NCBI GenBank assembly: GCA_963735045.1
Contig: CAVTIZ010000003.1
Span: forward strand, 248,001-312,000
Origin: Salsipaludibacter sp963735045
GTDB lineage: Bacteria > Actinomycetota > Nitriliruptoria > Nitriliruptorales > Nitriliruptoraceae
DNA: 64,000 bases
Direction: 5' to 3'
In this document: piece after piece, positions 34,242 through 42,569 of the stretch
How positions within the stretch are numbered: the stretch's first letter is position 1
Layout: every line of letters starts with the position of its first letter
Made by a program: the position numbers and the translations under genes
The notes under the pieces: model-generated
Told to the model about the DNA's origin: nothing
Seen by the model: only the letters and a program-made list of their open reading frames with translations
Database searches by the model: none

Positions 34242-35441
34242 ATGGGTGAGCGACCCGTCGGGATCATCGGCGGTGGCATCGTCGGGCTCGCCATCGCCCG
34301 TGCGCTCACGCGCCGGTTCCCGGGGCGCCAGGTGGTCGTGTTCGAGAAGGAGGACCGGCTCGCCGCGCACCAGACCGGCCACAACTCCGGGGTCGTGCAC
34401 GCCGGCATCTACTACGCGCCGGGGAGCCTGAAGGCCACCCTGTGCACGCGTGGCCGCCACCTGCTCCGCGACTTCTGCGCCGAGCGCGGGCTGCCCTACG
34501 ACGAGTGCGGCAAGCTCGTGGTCGCGGTCGACGACGACGAGCTCGATCGGCTCGATCAGCTCGAGCACCGTTCCCGCCGCAACGGGGTCCCCGGGCTGCG
34601 TCGGGTCGACGGCACGGGGATCCGGGAGGTGGAGCCGCACGCGGTCGGGCTGTCGGCCCTGCACTCGCCCGAGACCGCCATCACGGACTACGTCGCGATC
34701 GCCGAGGCGATGGCGGACGACGTCGTGGACGCCGGTGGTCGGGTGCTGGTCGGAACGCCCGTGATCGGGATCCGGCGGCACGACGGCCTGGTCCAGGTGC
34801 ACGCCGGCGGCGAGGTGCACACGCTCGACGGACTGGTCGTGTGCGCCGGGCTGCAGTCGGATCGTGTCGCGGGCCTGGCGGGCGGGGACGACGAGCCGCG
34901 GATCGTCCCCTTCCGCGGCGAGTACCTCGCGGTCGACCCGGCCAAGCAGGACCTGGTGCGGGGGATGGTCTATCCCGTGCCCGACCCGCGCTACCCGTTC
35001 CTCGGCGTGCACTTCACCCGTCGGGTCGACGGCGGGCTGGAGGTCGGCCCCAACGCCGTGCTCGCGCTGCAGCGAGAGGGCTACGGGCGCGCCGACGTGG
35101 ACCTCGCCGACGTCCGCGAGATCCTGACCTGGCCCGGGGCCTGGCAGCTCGCACGGACGCACTGGCGCACCGGGGTGCGCGAGCTCGCCGGCTCGGTGTC
35201 GACCCGGGTCTACATGCGCGCGGCCAGCCGCTACGTCCCCGCGATCGGGCCCGACGACGTCGTGCGCGCCCGCGCCGGGGTGCGTGCCCAGGCCGTCGAC
35301 CGGGACGGCGGGCTGGTCGACGACTTCCGCATCCACGCCGAGGACGGCGTCGTGAGCATCCGCAACGCCCCGTCGCCCGCGGCGACGTCGAGCCTCGCGA
35401 TCGCCGAGCACGTGCTCGATCGGGTGCCGGCCTGGACGTGA
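34242..35441 (+). CDS. lhgO: L-2-hydroxyglutarate oxidase
   Basis: A 399-residue FAD enzyme of the DAO fold that oxidises L-2-hydroxyglutarate to 2-oxoglutarate. GIIGGGIVGLAIARAL is the FAD motif and VVFEKED ends the second strand. HQTGHNSGVVHAGIYY is the conserved LhgO segment around the flavin. GRHLLRDFCAERGLPYDECG and MRAASRYVPAIGPDD also follow the family. AGAGGA upstream supports ATG 34242. Directly downstream (35461) lies a broken LutA-like gene. It is probably peripheral to the inner membrane. Confidence 0.94.
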   Translation: MGERPVGIIGGGIVGLAIARALTRRFPGRQVVVFEKEDRLAAHQTGHNSGVVHAGIYYAPGSLKATLCTRGRHLLRDFCAERGLPYDECGKLVVAVDDDELDRLDQLEHRSRRNGVPGLRRVDGTGIREVEPHAVGLSALHSPETAITDYVAIAEAMADDVVDAGGRVLVGTPVIGIRRHDGLVQVHAGGEVHTLDGLVVCAGLQSDRVAGLAGGDDEPRIVPFRGEYLAVDPAKQDLVRGMVYPVPDPRYPFLGVHFTRRVDGGLEVGPNAVLALQREGYGRADVDLADVREILTWPGAWQLARTHWRTGVRELAGSVSTRVYMRAASRYVPAIGPDDVVRARAGVRAQAVDRDGGLVDDFRIHAEDGVVSIRNAPSPAATSSLAIAEHVLDRVPAWT

Positions 35442-35460
35442 CCACCGGGGACGCCGCGCG

Positions 35461-35667
35461 ATGACGGTGGCGACCGTCCCGACGTGCCTGGCCGATGCGG
35501 TGCCCCCGCAGGACCCGATCGCGACCGTCCGGATGCTGGAGCACGTCGGGGTCGAGGTGGCCCTGCCCGACGCGCAGTCGTGCCGTGGGCAGATGCACCC
35601 CACGACCGGGTAGGCCGACGACGGGCTGGACCTGGGGGAACCTCCCGACACGGCCTCCCCGGCGTGA
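35461..35667 (+). pseudogene. LutA-like (CCG-domain Fe-S oxidoreductase) N-terminal remnant with premature stop
   Basis: From ATG 35461 the frame reads VATVPTCLADAVPPQ and LEHVGVEVALPDAQSC, the first ~45 residues of LutA/YkgE-type lactate-utilisation subunits. TAG at 35611-35613 falls where the family has Tyr in the 'TGY' segment, and the frame continues after it with ADDGLDL as expected. The first Cys of the CCGQ motif is intact as C-R-G-Q with Arg in place of the second Cys. Homology then stops, so the gene is both interrupted and truncated. Confidence 0.7.
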
Positions 35668-35880
35668 CGGCGTGCCGCTTCGACCCGGCCGGCGGCACGG
35701 CGCCGGGATCCTGCAGCGCGCGCCGTCGTGGTCTGCGGGCTCACCCGTCGTGGCACCGAGACAGCCGTGGGGCGTCACTGTGCAGTTGTCAAGGAGCGAG
35801 GGGTTCGGATCCTGGCGCCGGAGCGGCCGCGGCGCACGGTGCATCGGCCCCACGGCGCCGTGGGGTGGCCCGGGACGGGA

Positions 35881-37728
35881 TCACGATCGTGGGATCCCTC
35901 CGGCCCCGCCGGTCCCGGCCACGTCCAACCGGGGCTGGATCGGTGTCCGATCTCCGCGGCCTGGCGGCGACGAGACGGTTGGGACCGACACCCCGGTCGC
36001 CGGCATCGACGGCGGGGTCGTGGACGGGGCGTCCGCGTGGACCTGCGGAGTCGCCGGCTCGTCCGGCGGGTCGGCGCCGGTCCTGACCTTGCGCGGTCCG
36101 ACCGGGGGACTGGTGCCGGTCGCGGCCTCCTCCGGCTTGGGTGCCTCCGGCACTGGGGCGGTGCGATGCCTCCGGTGTGGATGCCTGCGGTGGGTGGTCG
36201 CTGGGCGGTGTGGTCGGGTGACGACGGTGGTCCCGGCCGGTGACCTCCACGTGGCGGTCGCGGTGGCGGGGTCGAGCTCGACGGTCCAGCCGCGGTCGTG
36301 GACGAGTCGGTGGCAGTGGTGGCACAGCGCCAGCCCGTTGTCGACCGACGTCGCGCCGCCCCGGCGCCACCAGAGGAGGTGGTGGACCTGGGTCCAGGCG
36401 ATCGGCCGCGAGCAGCTGGGGCCGCGGCAGCCATGGTCACGGGCGTTGATGGCCCGGCGCTGCGGCCCGGACCACTCCCGCGTGGCGCGGCCGACGTCGA
36501 GCACCTGGGACGTCCCGGCCATCACGATGCGCGACACGCTGGCGTCGCAACAGATGCGGCGAACGGCCTGTGGCGACAGGGTCCCACCCCAGGGGAGCTC
36601 GCCGCCCGGGAGGTCGGCCCATCGGGGGTCGTCCGGCGACGGGGCGGCCGTGGGTGCGTCCGGATGGTGCGCGTCGGCGTGGGCGAGGTCGGCCGAGACG
36701 GTGTCGGCGTGCACGAGCACCGACAGGTGGGGACGCACGATGCCGCCCGTGCCCGGTGCCAGCCCACGGTCGAGCGCCGCGCCGGTCAACGCCGCCAGGG
36801 CGTCGGCCAGGCGTTGGTCGGGCCGGCGGCGCTGTTCGTCCGGGGTGGACGGGGGGTCGGGGTGGTCGAAGGCGTCGAGTGCCGTTCGCAACTGTTGGCC
36901 GACCTCGTCGGGGAGTTCGCCGGCCAACCCCCACATCCCGGTCCGCTTGCGCCAGAGTCGCGCGGACCGGCGCACCTGCTGGCGGCGTTCGTCGCGCAGC
37001 ATGGCGGTGGCGTCGGCGGCCTGCTGGCGCTGGCGGATGCGTGCGCGAAGGTCCTCGGGCGAGGAGGTCGCGGCGAGTTCGACCAGTGCCCCGTCGACGT
37101 CGCCGGGGGACCCGAGGCGCCCGTCGCGGGCGGCCCGGACGACCGCGTCGGCGGCCTCGTCGGTGATGCGCCCGGAGGCCAGCGCGTCCCGGGTCTCCGG
37201 GAGGTCGGGAAGGTTGGTGGCCAGGCGGGCCAGTCGCGCGGCGTCGCGGCCGGACCGCCGGGTGTTGGCCGTGAGCCACTCCGCGGTCGTGGCGGCGCCG
37301 TCCTCTGCGACCCCGCCGAGGTGGTCGAGGCGGCGGACGGCCTCTGCCAGACCGGTGGCGGCGACACTGGCCAGTCGCTCCCACCCGGCGATGTCGCTGC
37401 GGACGGCCTCCGCGTCGGAGCGGTCCCGACCGTCGTCGACGAGTCGCCGGGCCCAGTCGACGAGGTCCTCGACGCCGCGGAGCGCGGGTTCCGTGCGAGC
37501 CTCCGTGACCGTGTCCGGACGGGCTCCGCTCGGGGGTACGGGAGGCCCTGTCCGCGAGCGGTAGGACGCATGTCGTTCGCTGGCGACAGTGCTGCGACGA
37601 TCCACCTCGACCGGACCACGTCCCCATCCCACTCCGGCCGCCCGGTCCCGGCGCGCCAAGTTCGTGCGCCGGCCTGTGTCGTCGGTCGCGGGGGTGCGAC
37701 CGAGGCTGGGCGTGCGGGTGGGCGGCAT
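35881..37728 (-). CDS. DUF222 (13E12-type) HNH endonuclease-like protein
   Basis: A protein of up to 615 residues. The N-terminal DUF222 region is helical (TAEWLTANTRRSGRDAARL, ASGRITDEAADAVVRA, RRQQVRRSARLWRKRTGM). The HNH nuclease follows at about residues 440-490: RRAINARDHGCRGPSCSR, then VHHLLWWRRGG and NGLALCHHCHRLVHDRGW, keeping the two Cys pairs and catalytic His. The last ~130 residues are Pro/Thr-rich and disordered. These multicopy actinobacterial proteins behave like mobile or damage-linked nucleases; function is unproven. The start (ATG 37728) is uncertain because the first ~80 residues are low-complexity. The promoter carries a perfect LexA box, implying DNA-damage induction. Confidence 0.88.
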   Translation of the reverse strand: MPPTRTPSLGRTPATDDTGRRTNLARRDRAAGVGWGRGPVEVDRRSTVASERHASYRSRTGPPVPPSGARPDTVTEARTEPALRGVEDLVDWARRLVDDGRDRSDAEAVRSDIAGWERLASVAATGLAEAVRRLDHLGGVAEDGAATTAEWLTANTRRSGRDAARLARLATNLPDLPETRDALASGRITDEAADAVVRAARDGRLGSPGDVDGALVELAATSSPEDLRARIRQRQQAADATAMLRDERRQQVRRSARLWRKRTGMWGLAGELPDEVGQQLRTALDAFDHPDPPSTPDEQRRRPDQRLADALAALTGAALDRGLAPGTGGIVRPHLSVLVHADTVSADLAHADAHHPDAPTAAPSPDDPRWADLPGGELPWGGTLSPQAVRRICCDASVSRIVMAGTSQVLDVGRATREWSGPQRRAINARDHGCRGPSCSRPIAWTQVHHLLWWRRGGATSVDNGLALCHHCHRLVHDRGWTVELDPATATATWRSPAGTTVVTRPHRPATTHRRHPHRRHRTAPVPEAPKPEEAATGTSPPVGPRKVRTGADPPDEPATPQVHADAPSTTPPSMPATGVSVPTVSSPPGRGDRTPIQPRLDVAGTGGAGGIPRS

Positions 37729-37746
37729 GGTGGGCGATCTCGTTCG

Positions 37747-37791
37747 TCGAACACATGTTCGAGTATGCCATACCGTGAAGGTGCATGTCAA
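37747..37791 (-). promoter_or_regulatory. LexA-controlled promoter of the HNH endonuclease gene (SOS box)
   Basis: TCGAAC-ACAT-GTTCGA at 37747-37762 is an exact match to the actinobacterial LexA consensus TCGAAC-N4-GTTCGA. On the minus strand a perfect TTGACA (37791-37786) is followed after 18 bases by CATACT (37767-37762), which abuts the box, so bound LexA would cover the -10 and start point. Transcription would run into the HNH gene whose ATG is about 20 bases further on. Confidence 0.85.
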
Positions 37792-38382
37792 GAGTTTCCA
37801 CAGGGCTCATGAGTCCACGCCGGCGGCAACCCCGCGCCCGGCTCGAGACGACTCGGCTGTCCGTCCGAGTCGTCGCAGGCGCGTCCTGGACGCCGCCGGC
37901 GGGCAGCGGACCGCGATGGTGCAGGCCTCGCAGGTCGTCGGGCGCCGCCGCTTCCGCCGGGCGGTCGTCGTCAACTGCGATGGTCGAGGGGGTCGTCCCG
38001 TCGGGAGCGTCCGAGGCCGCGGTGGCCATGGACGCCACGCGGATGGCACGATTGGTCGCCATCTGCAGGGAGCCAGGTCGATGTGCACGCGGGGCGGCGG
38101 TCGTGGTCAGCCGAGACAGCCTGGTCGGCGTCTGGGCCTGATCGTCCTGGCCATCCTTCCGTCCACGATGAGCTGCGGCGTGGGGGAGAGGGCGTGGCGG
38201 GTTCGGGAGCCTGGGGCCCGCCACGCCGCTCCGGACCCTCAGTTTCCGTTCGCCGGCGACACCACGTCCGGAGGCTGTGACCTTCGGGCCCGGATGCGTT
38301 CACACCCGGCGTTGGCCACGACGCTGGCACGGGCGAAATGGGCGGGCCGACTCCTCCACCACGTGATGGGGCTCACCCGCTA
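37792..38382. other. 591-bp region with no recognised gene
   Basis: This stretch lies between the SOS-box promoter and the end of the J-domain gene. Long open frames exist on both strands but are Arg/Gly/Pro/Ser-rich without domains. A minus-strand frame with ATG near 38062 (MATNRAIRVASMATAASDA) is the least implausible but has no Shine-Dalgarno or similarity I recognise. Confidence 0.4.
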
Positions 38383-39441
38383 CTACTCGGTCGCGCCCGA
38401 TGATGTGCCTGCCAGCGGGCTGTCCAGGAGTGATCCGTCGCGCAGGGAGACCTCGCAGATGCCCTGTCGGTCGCCGGCCGCCCAGCTGTCGGGGGAGGGG
38501 TGGATGGTGGCGAACGCCCAGTCGGGACCGGGTTCGGGTCCGAGCACGCGCCGCTGGGCACGCTCGCAGGTCGGGGACAGCCATTCCATGAGGGTGTCGG
38601 CCCCGGGATACCTGACGCCTCGGTCGGCCTCGAGCTCGACGACGGCGAGCGCTTCGTTCTGGTGGGGTTCCGAGCAGTCGCGCTCGGTTGCGCCGGTCAC
38701 GTCGAACGACCCATCGGAGTGCTCGGAGACCGTCGTGTCGTAGCAGGAACCGGTCTTCAGTTCCGAGGTGCTGGTTCGACCAGTGCCCCCGTCGAGCGAG
38801 GAGATCACGCCTGGTGCCGGGCCGGCGACGTCGACCTGCTCGACCCTCGGAGGCTGCTCAGTCGCTGCTGCTGCGGATCCCGCCCCGGTCAGGTCGTCCA
38901 GGAGTCTGTGGCCCGGTCCGGTGCCGAACAACCCTGCCGCACCGACCGCGACGACCACGAGCATCCACCCCGCGGCCCGCCCGCGTCCCGACCTTCTCGT
39001 GCCTCCTTGAGGGCGAGGCGAGCTCGGCGCAGTTGCCGGGCGTGGAGGGTTCGGTGGCGGCGTCCGCCCCCAGCGCCCTGCCGTCGGATCGCTGAACCCG
39101 CTGGCCGAGGTCGTCCGAGAGTGGGAGCTGGGCCGGCCGTCCTTGGCCTGGCTCGGTCTGTCGCCTGCTGTCCGATCCGGATGTCCGGCTCCGCTCGCGA
39201 GGTCCGTGCTGGCCTGCTGCTGGTGGGTGCTCGCACGTCGTCGGGCCGTGGCCGAGGGGTCGATCAGGAGCTGGAAGGCTTCGTTGACCTCCGCGGTGCG
39301 CCGAGCGGCTTCGGCCTGCACCCGGGGCGTCGCTGCGGCGTGCCGGTCCGGATGGTGTTGCCGAACCAGGCGGCGGTGGGCGGCGCGAACCTCCTCAGGG
39401 CCGGCGTCGCGCGGCACGCCAAGGACCTCGTGTGGTTCCAC
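38383..39441 (-). CDS. J-domain protein fused to a membrane-anchored septum-formation domain
   Basis: A 352-residue protein. Residues 1-65 form a J domain with the HPD motif at 30-32 (RRLVRQHHPDRH), the segment that stimulates DnaK ATPase. A Ser/Pro-rich linker (about 70-155) precedes one transmembrane helix (WMLVVVAVGAAGLFG). The outer part (about 225-350) has paired cysteines (TGSCYDTTV, TERDCSEPHQNEALAVVEL, SPTCERAQ, QGICEVSL) in the pattern of the actinobacterial septum-formation domain. The predicted topology puts the J domain inside and the septum domain outside. GTG 39441 starts directly at the J domain. The combination is unusual. Confidence 0.82.
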   Translation of the reverse strand: MEPHEVLGVPRDAGPEEVRAAHRRLVRQHHPDRHAAATPRVQAEAARRTAEVNEAFQLLIDPSATARRRASTHQQQASTDLASGAGHPDRTAGDRPSQAKDGRPSSHSRTTSASGFSDPTAGRWGRTPPPNPPRPATAPSSPRPQGGTRRSGRGRAAGWMLVVVAVGAAGLFGTGPGHRLLDDLTGAGSAAAATEQPPRVEQVDVAGPAPGVISSLDGGTGRTSTSELKTGSCYDTTVSEHSDGSFDVTGATERDCSEPHQNEALAVVELEADRGVRYPGADTLMEWLSPTCERAQRRVLGPEPGPDWAFATIHPSPDSWAAGDRQGICEVSLRDGSLLDSPLAGTSSGATE

Positions 39442-39778
39442 GTCTCATCTCGCTGGTCGACCATGACGCGGTGACCATAGCCATGCGACGTTTTGCGCAG
39501 CAGGGACGCCGGTCCCTTTGTCCGGCGGACGCGAGTCCGCCGCTGGAACAAACCGTGTCCAGCGGAGCAAGAGGAATGAAGGTGACGACGTTCGGTCTTC
39601 AGTCCTGCCGAATCGGGTCGGCGGTCCTGCGAACTTTCATGGCCTTCGACGTAGCCTCCCGACGGCGCAGCCACCGATGCTCCAGCGTCAGCAGAACGCA
39701 CTCGAGGTTGCTCGCGCAGGTCACTGGCTCGCACCCGCGCCACTCACCGAGCCGCCGCCCCCGTCACGAGGTCGTCCC
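39442..39778. other. 337-bp divergent intergenic region
   Basis: The gap separates the J-domain gene (-) from a membrane protein gene (+) and must contain both promoters. It is slightly more A/T-rich than its surroundings. No operator palindrome or small gene was identified; frames entering from upstream of ATG 39779 have no family likeness. Confidence 0.4.
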
Positions 39779-40456
39779 ATGGAGAACGCTCCGAACCTGC
39801 AGGGTCACGAGGATCCGCAGCCCGCCCCGCAGCCGCGCCCGACGTCTCGCACGCTCCTCGTCGTTGCTGCTGTCGCCGCGCTGCTGGTGGTGGGCGTCGC
39901 CGTCGGCGCCATCGCCCTGGTGTCGTCTGCCCGCAGCGAAGCGGCTGCTGCTCGGGACGAAGCCCAGGCTGCCCAGGAAGACGCCGCGGCCGCCCAGGAA
40001 GCGCTCGACGCGGGTCAACAGGAGGCAGATGCCGCCGTCGCAGCTGCGGAGGCCGTGGCCGAAGCGGTCCGATCAGAGGCGGATGCTGCCGCAGAGGAGG
40101 AGGCTGCCGCGGCCGAGGCCGCCGAGGCCGAGGAGGTTGCTGCCGCCGAGGCGCAGGCGGCCGCCGACGACGCGGAACGGAACAACCGCGAGGCGGCCGT
40201 CAGCAACATCGAGGACAGCGTTCTCGAGATGGCTGAGGAACACGAAGCAGACGATGTCATCGACGGTCCCGTGCTCGGTGCATCCTGCAGCCCGGTCGCT
40301 GGGGGCTCCGTTGACGACTTGTCGGAGACGACCACCGTGTTCGACTGCTTCGTCACGACGGAGGAACTCGACGACGGCCGCGCTCGCGGGATCAGCTACA
40401 ACGCCACGATGAACTGGGACAGCGGCGAGTACACGTACGGGATCGGTGACCCCTGA
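39779..40456 (+). CDS. Membrane-anchored Ala/Glu-rich coiled-coil protein, unknown function
   Basis: A 225-residue protein with a short Pro-rich cytoplasmic end, one transmembrane helix (about residues 28-50, LLVVAAVAALLVVGVAVGAI), then about 85 residues of Ala/Glu coiled coil, and a small C-terminal domain with two cysteines (GASCSPV and VFDCFVT) that could pair outside the cell. No known family was recognised. GAGGT precedes ATG 39779. It faces the J-domain/septum-domain gene across a divergent promoter region, so the two may share cell-envelope roles; that is inference. Confidence 0.7.
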   Translation: MENAPNLQGHEDPQPAPQPRPTSRTLLVVAAVAALLVVGVAVGAIALVSSARSEAAAARDEAQAAQEDAAAAQEALDAGQQEADAAVAAAEAVAEAVRSEADAAAEEEAAAAEAAEAEEVAAAEAQAAADDAERNNREAAVSNIEDSVLEMAEEHEADDVIDGPVLGASCSPVAGGSVDDLSETTTVFDCFVTTEELDDGRARGISYNATMNWDSGEYTYGIGDP

Positions 40457-40528
40457 GTTCAGCGTTGCAACGCGAAGCGGCGGCCATAGTGCCTGTGACC
40501 GTCCTTCCACCATCCGTCAGTTCTCTAC

Positions 40529-41260
40529 CTAGCTCGGTCCCGTATCGGCGCGGTCACTCGCGTCCGGTGTCCGTAGCCGACAGATCGCGGCGAGAACGTC
40601 GGGGCGCGGATCCGATGGGGACGCGGCCCCGTCGAGCCTCGGAAGCCAGTGGCGCCACTCGGTGCCGGCGACGACGCGGACGCCGCGTCTGCTGATCGCG
40701 ACCTCGGGGGCGACCGTCGCGGCATCGCGGCCCCAGATGACCAAGACCGGCACGACTTCGACGTCGGCATTGGCGCGGGCGAGTGCGCGCTGCAGGCCCT
40801 CGGCACGGCCACGCGCGACGCGAGACATCCAGCCCTCGACCTCCGGGCGCGTCGACGTCCACTTGGTCTCCACGGCGTACACCTTCTCGGGGCCGACGAC
40901 GACGTGGTCGATGTCGTAGCGATCGTCGATCATGACGTTCGGCTCGACCTGCCACGACGAACCGAGCCGGTCCAGGATGCGCCCGGTCTCGAGTTCGGCC
41001 GACAGCCCCATCTGGCGGTGCCGGAAGCCGGTCCAGGCCACGAAGTGGTCGGTGAGCCAGACGCCGACGGCGACCCACAGTCCGATGAACAGGCCGGCCC
41101 CGAAGCCCCATCCAGATGCGAGCACCAATGCGCTGACCGTTCCGAGCCCGACGCCGATCCACAGCGCGATGGCGGCGCCGAGCACGAGCCAATTCCGTGT
41201 GACCACGTCGCGGATCTCTGCACGCAGATGCTGGCGAACCGCGGTGTTGCCGCGCGTCAT
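40529..41260 (-). CDS. NERD-domain (nuclease-related) membrane protein
   Basis: A 243-residue protein with two adjacent transmembrane helices (about residues 23-75), then a NERD domain: GRILDRLGSSWQVEPNVMI, YDIDHVVVGPEKVYAVETKW. The D-H-V-V-V-G-P and E-T-K residues correspond to the PD-(D/E)XK-like core of NERD domains. ATG 41260 is used; longer frames extend to 41464 without family likeness. Membrane-tethered NERD proteins are of unknown function and may process nucleic acids. It sits at the left edge of the defence island. Confidence 0.8.
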   Translation of the reverse strand: MTRGNTAVRQHLRAEIRDVVTRNWLVLGAAIALWIGVGLGTVSALVLASGWGFGAGLFIGLWVAVGVWLTDHFVAWTGFRHRQMGLSAELETGRILDRLGSSWQVEPNVMIDDRYDIDHVVVGPEKVYAVETKWTSTRPEVEGWMSRVARGRAEGLQRALARANADVEVVPVLVIWGRDAATVAPEVAISRRGVRVVAGTEWRHWLPRLDGAASPSDPRPDVLAAICRLRTPDASDRADTGPS

Positions 41261-41540
41261 GGTGTCACCAGCCGCCGCCGCGACGCGCGCGTCTCGCCGG
41301 CAGCCTGCGCTGCGCTGATCGACCTCATGGCGCATTTTCAGGTGAGTCGTCGTCCTCCTCACGCTTGCGCAGTCGAGATCCTGCTGCGGATCGGAGCCTG
41401 GCCACCGCGACGGACTGGGGGTGGGAGCGGCCGGCCCAACCTCGGCAGCATCCCTGACGAGCAAGGCGAGCGAGCGGGTGTGTTCTCCTCGGAGGAGATG
41501 AGGGCGGCATCGCTCGCCAAGATCGGCCGGCGGTCTGGTG

Positions 41541-41693
41541 TGGCCACCGCACGGCCTGCCGCCCGAGTACTACCCGATCCTTGCGCGGTGGGACGGCGCG
41601 TTCATCCCGGACAAGTTCCAGCTCGTCAGCCATGGCGGAATCACCGTCGACGAAGCCATCGTGCCGTTCGTGGAGTTGAGGAGAGAGATGTGA
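41541..41693 (+). pseudogene. C-terminal remnant of a PglZ-domain protein
   Basis: The frame ending at TGA 41691-41693 reads LPPEYYPILARWDGAFIPDK and LVSHGGITVDEAIVPFVEL. The final SHGG-(I/L)-x-x-(D/E)E-x-x-VP segment is the signature end of PglZ alkaline-phosphatase-like domains found in BREX and phage-growth-limitation systems. Only about 50 codons remain; no catalytic part is present in the 280 bp upstream. The stop overlaps the GTG of the next reading frame (ATGTGA), so it once led a coupled pair. Confidence 0.65.
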
Positions 41694-42411
41694 TCCAGCA
41701 GCCTTCTCTGGGATTTCACTACAAGGTAGAGCTTCCGTGGCTGGACACGGCGGCGACGCTTGTCGCATCCGGCGTTACTGTCGACGGTTTCAGGAGCGAA
41801 CTGGACGCACGGCTACTTCGAGATCTCCAAGGTCGAGCTCAGCGATCGCGGTCGGAGCAAGGCGATCGGGGTCATGGTTCGGATGTGGCTCAAGGTGTCT
41901 CCCGCGGTCGAACCCCTCCGCGACGAGGCGCTGGGGCTCCTCTCGGAGTGCTCCCGGAGGAACGGCTCTGGTGTTCACTGGGGCGATGGCACTTGCGACT
42001 ATCCCGTCCTTCCATGATGTGGCCACTACTACGGGCAAGTTGGCGGGGCTGCAGGGCAGCGTCGACGTGGCGAGCATCAAGCGTCGTATCGCCGAGACCT
42101 GGGGAGAAGAGGTCGACCGTCTCCCGAGCCACCGGGATCGTCGTGGGGACGATGCGGGACTGGGGCGCCGTCGCAGGAAGCACGAAGGCAGTTCGCCCCT
42201 CCGCACCGTTGCCCGTGTCGGAGAACATCTGCGGGTACTTCCTCGTACAGGGTCTGATGCTGTCGAAGCGAACGCCCTCCCTTCCTTCCCCGACCGGTCC
42301 GACACCCGGCCAACTTCCCGTTCATTGTTCAGGCCAGCGCCGACCAACTCCGTCAGGCTCGGACGCTCCGTGTGGGCCGTCTTGGAGCAGACACCGATGT
42401 GGTCACTCTGA
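41690..42411 (+). pseudogene. Frameshifted partner gene of the PglZ remnant, unknown family
   Basis: From GTG 41690 the protein reads GFHYKVELPWLDTAATLVAS. After a shift near 41790 it becomes KVELSDRGRSKAIGVMVRMW, after another near 41965 AMALATIPSFHDVATTTGKL and VASIKRRIAETWGE, and after a third near 42108 STVSRATGIVVGTMRDWG. The last segments resemble a conserved protein that I recall beside PglZ genes ('PFF-DVA..VGRL..LQG' and 'R.T..RA..-V..-.RDWG'). The order of segments is co-linear. I do not recognise a named family. At least three single-base shifts interrupt about 230 codons. Confidence 0.55.
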
Positions 42412-42569
42412 ATGGTTCTTGAAGTCCTGACTCTGGGCACCGGGACCAAGGCGAAGGTGCGGCGACACGCTTCCTGTGCCGTCATCGGTCATAGTCGAGC
42501 CATTGGCACGACTTCGACCTGACTTGTTCTACCGTGCGAGCGTCGAGCCTCACCAAGACTCGGAGCCTC

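Noticed and set aside
32535..35756. Minus-strand frame of more than 1,000 codons
   Set aside because: It is entirely antisense to the DUF4389 and lhgO genes, both strongly supported, and has low-complexity His/Gly/Arg composition.
37971..38330. Minus-strand frame with Cys residues considered as a WhiB-like protein
   Set aside because: The cysteine spacing and the tryptophan-containing motif of WhiB are absent, and no start signal is present.
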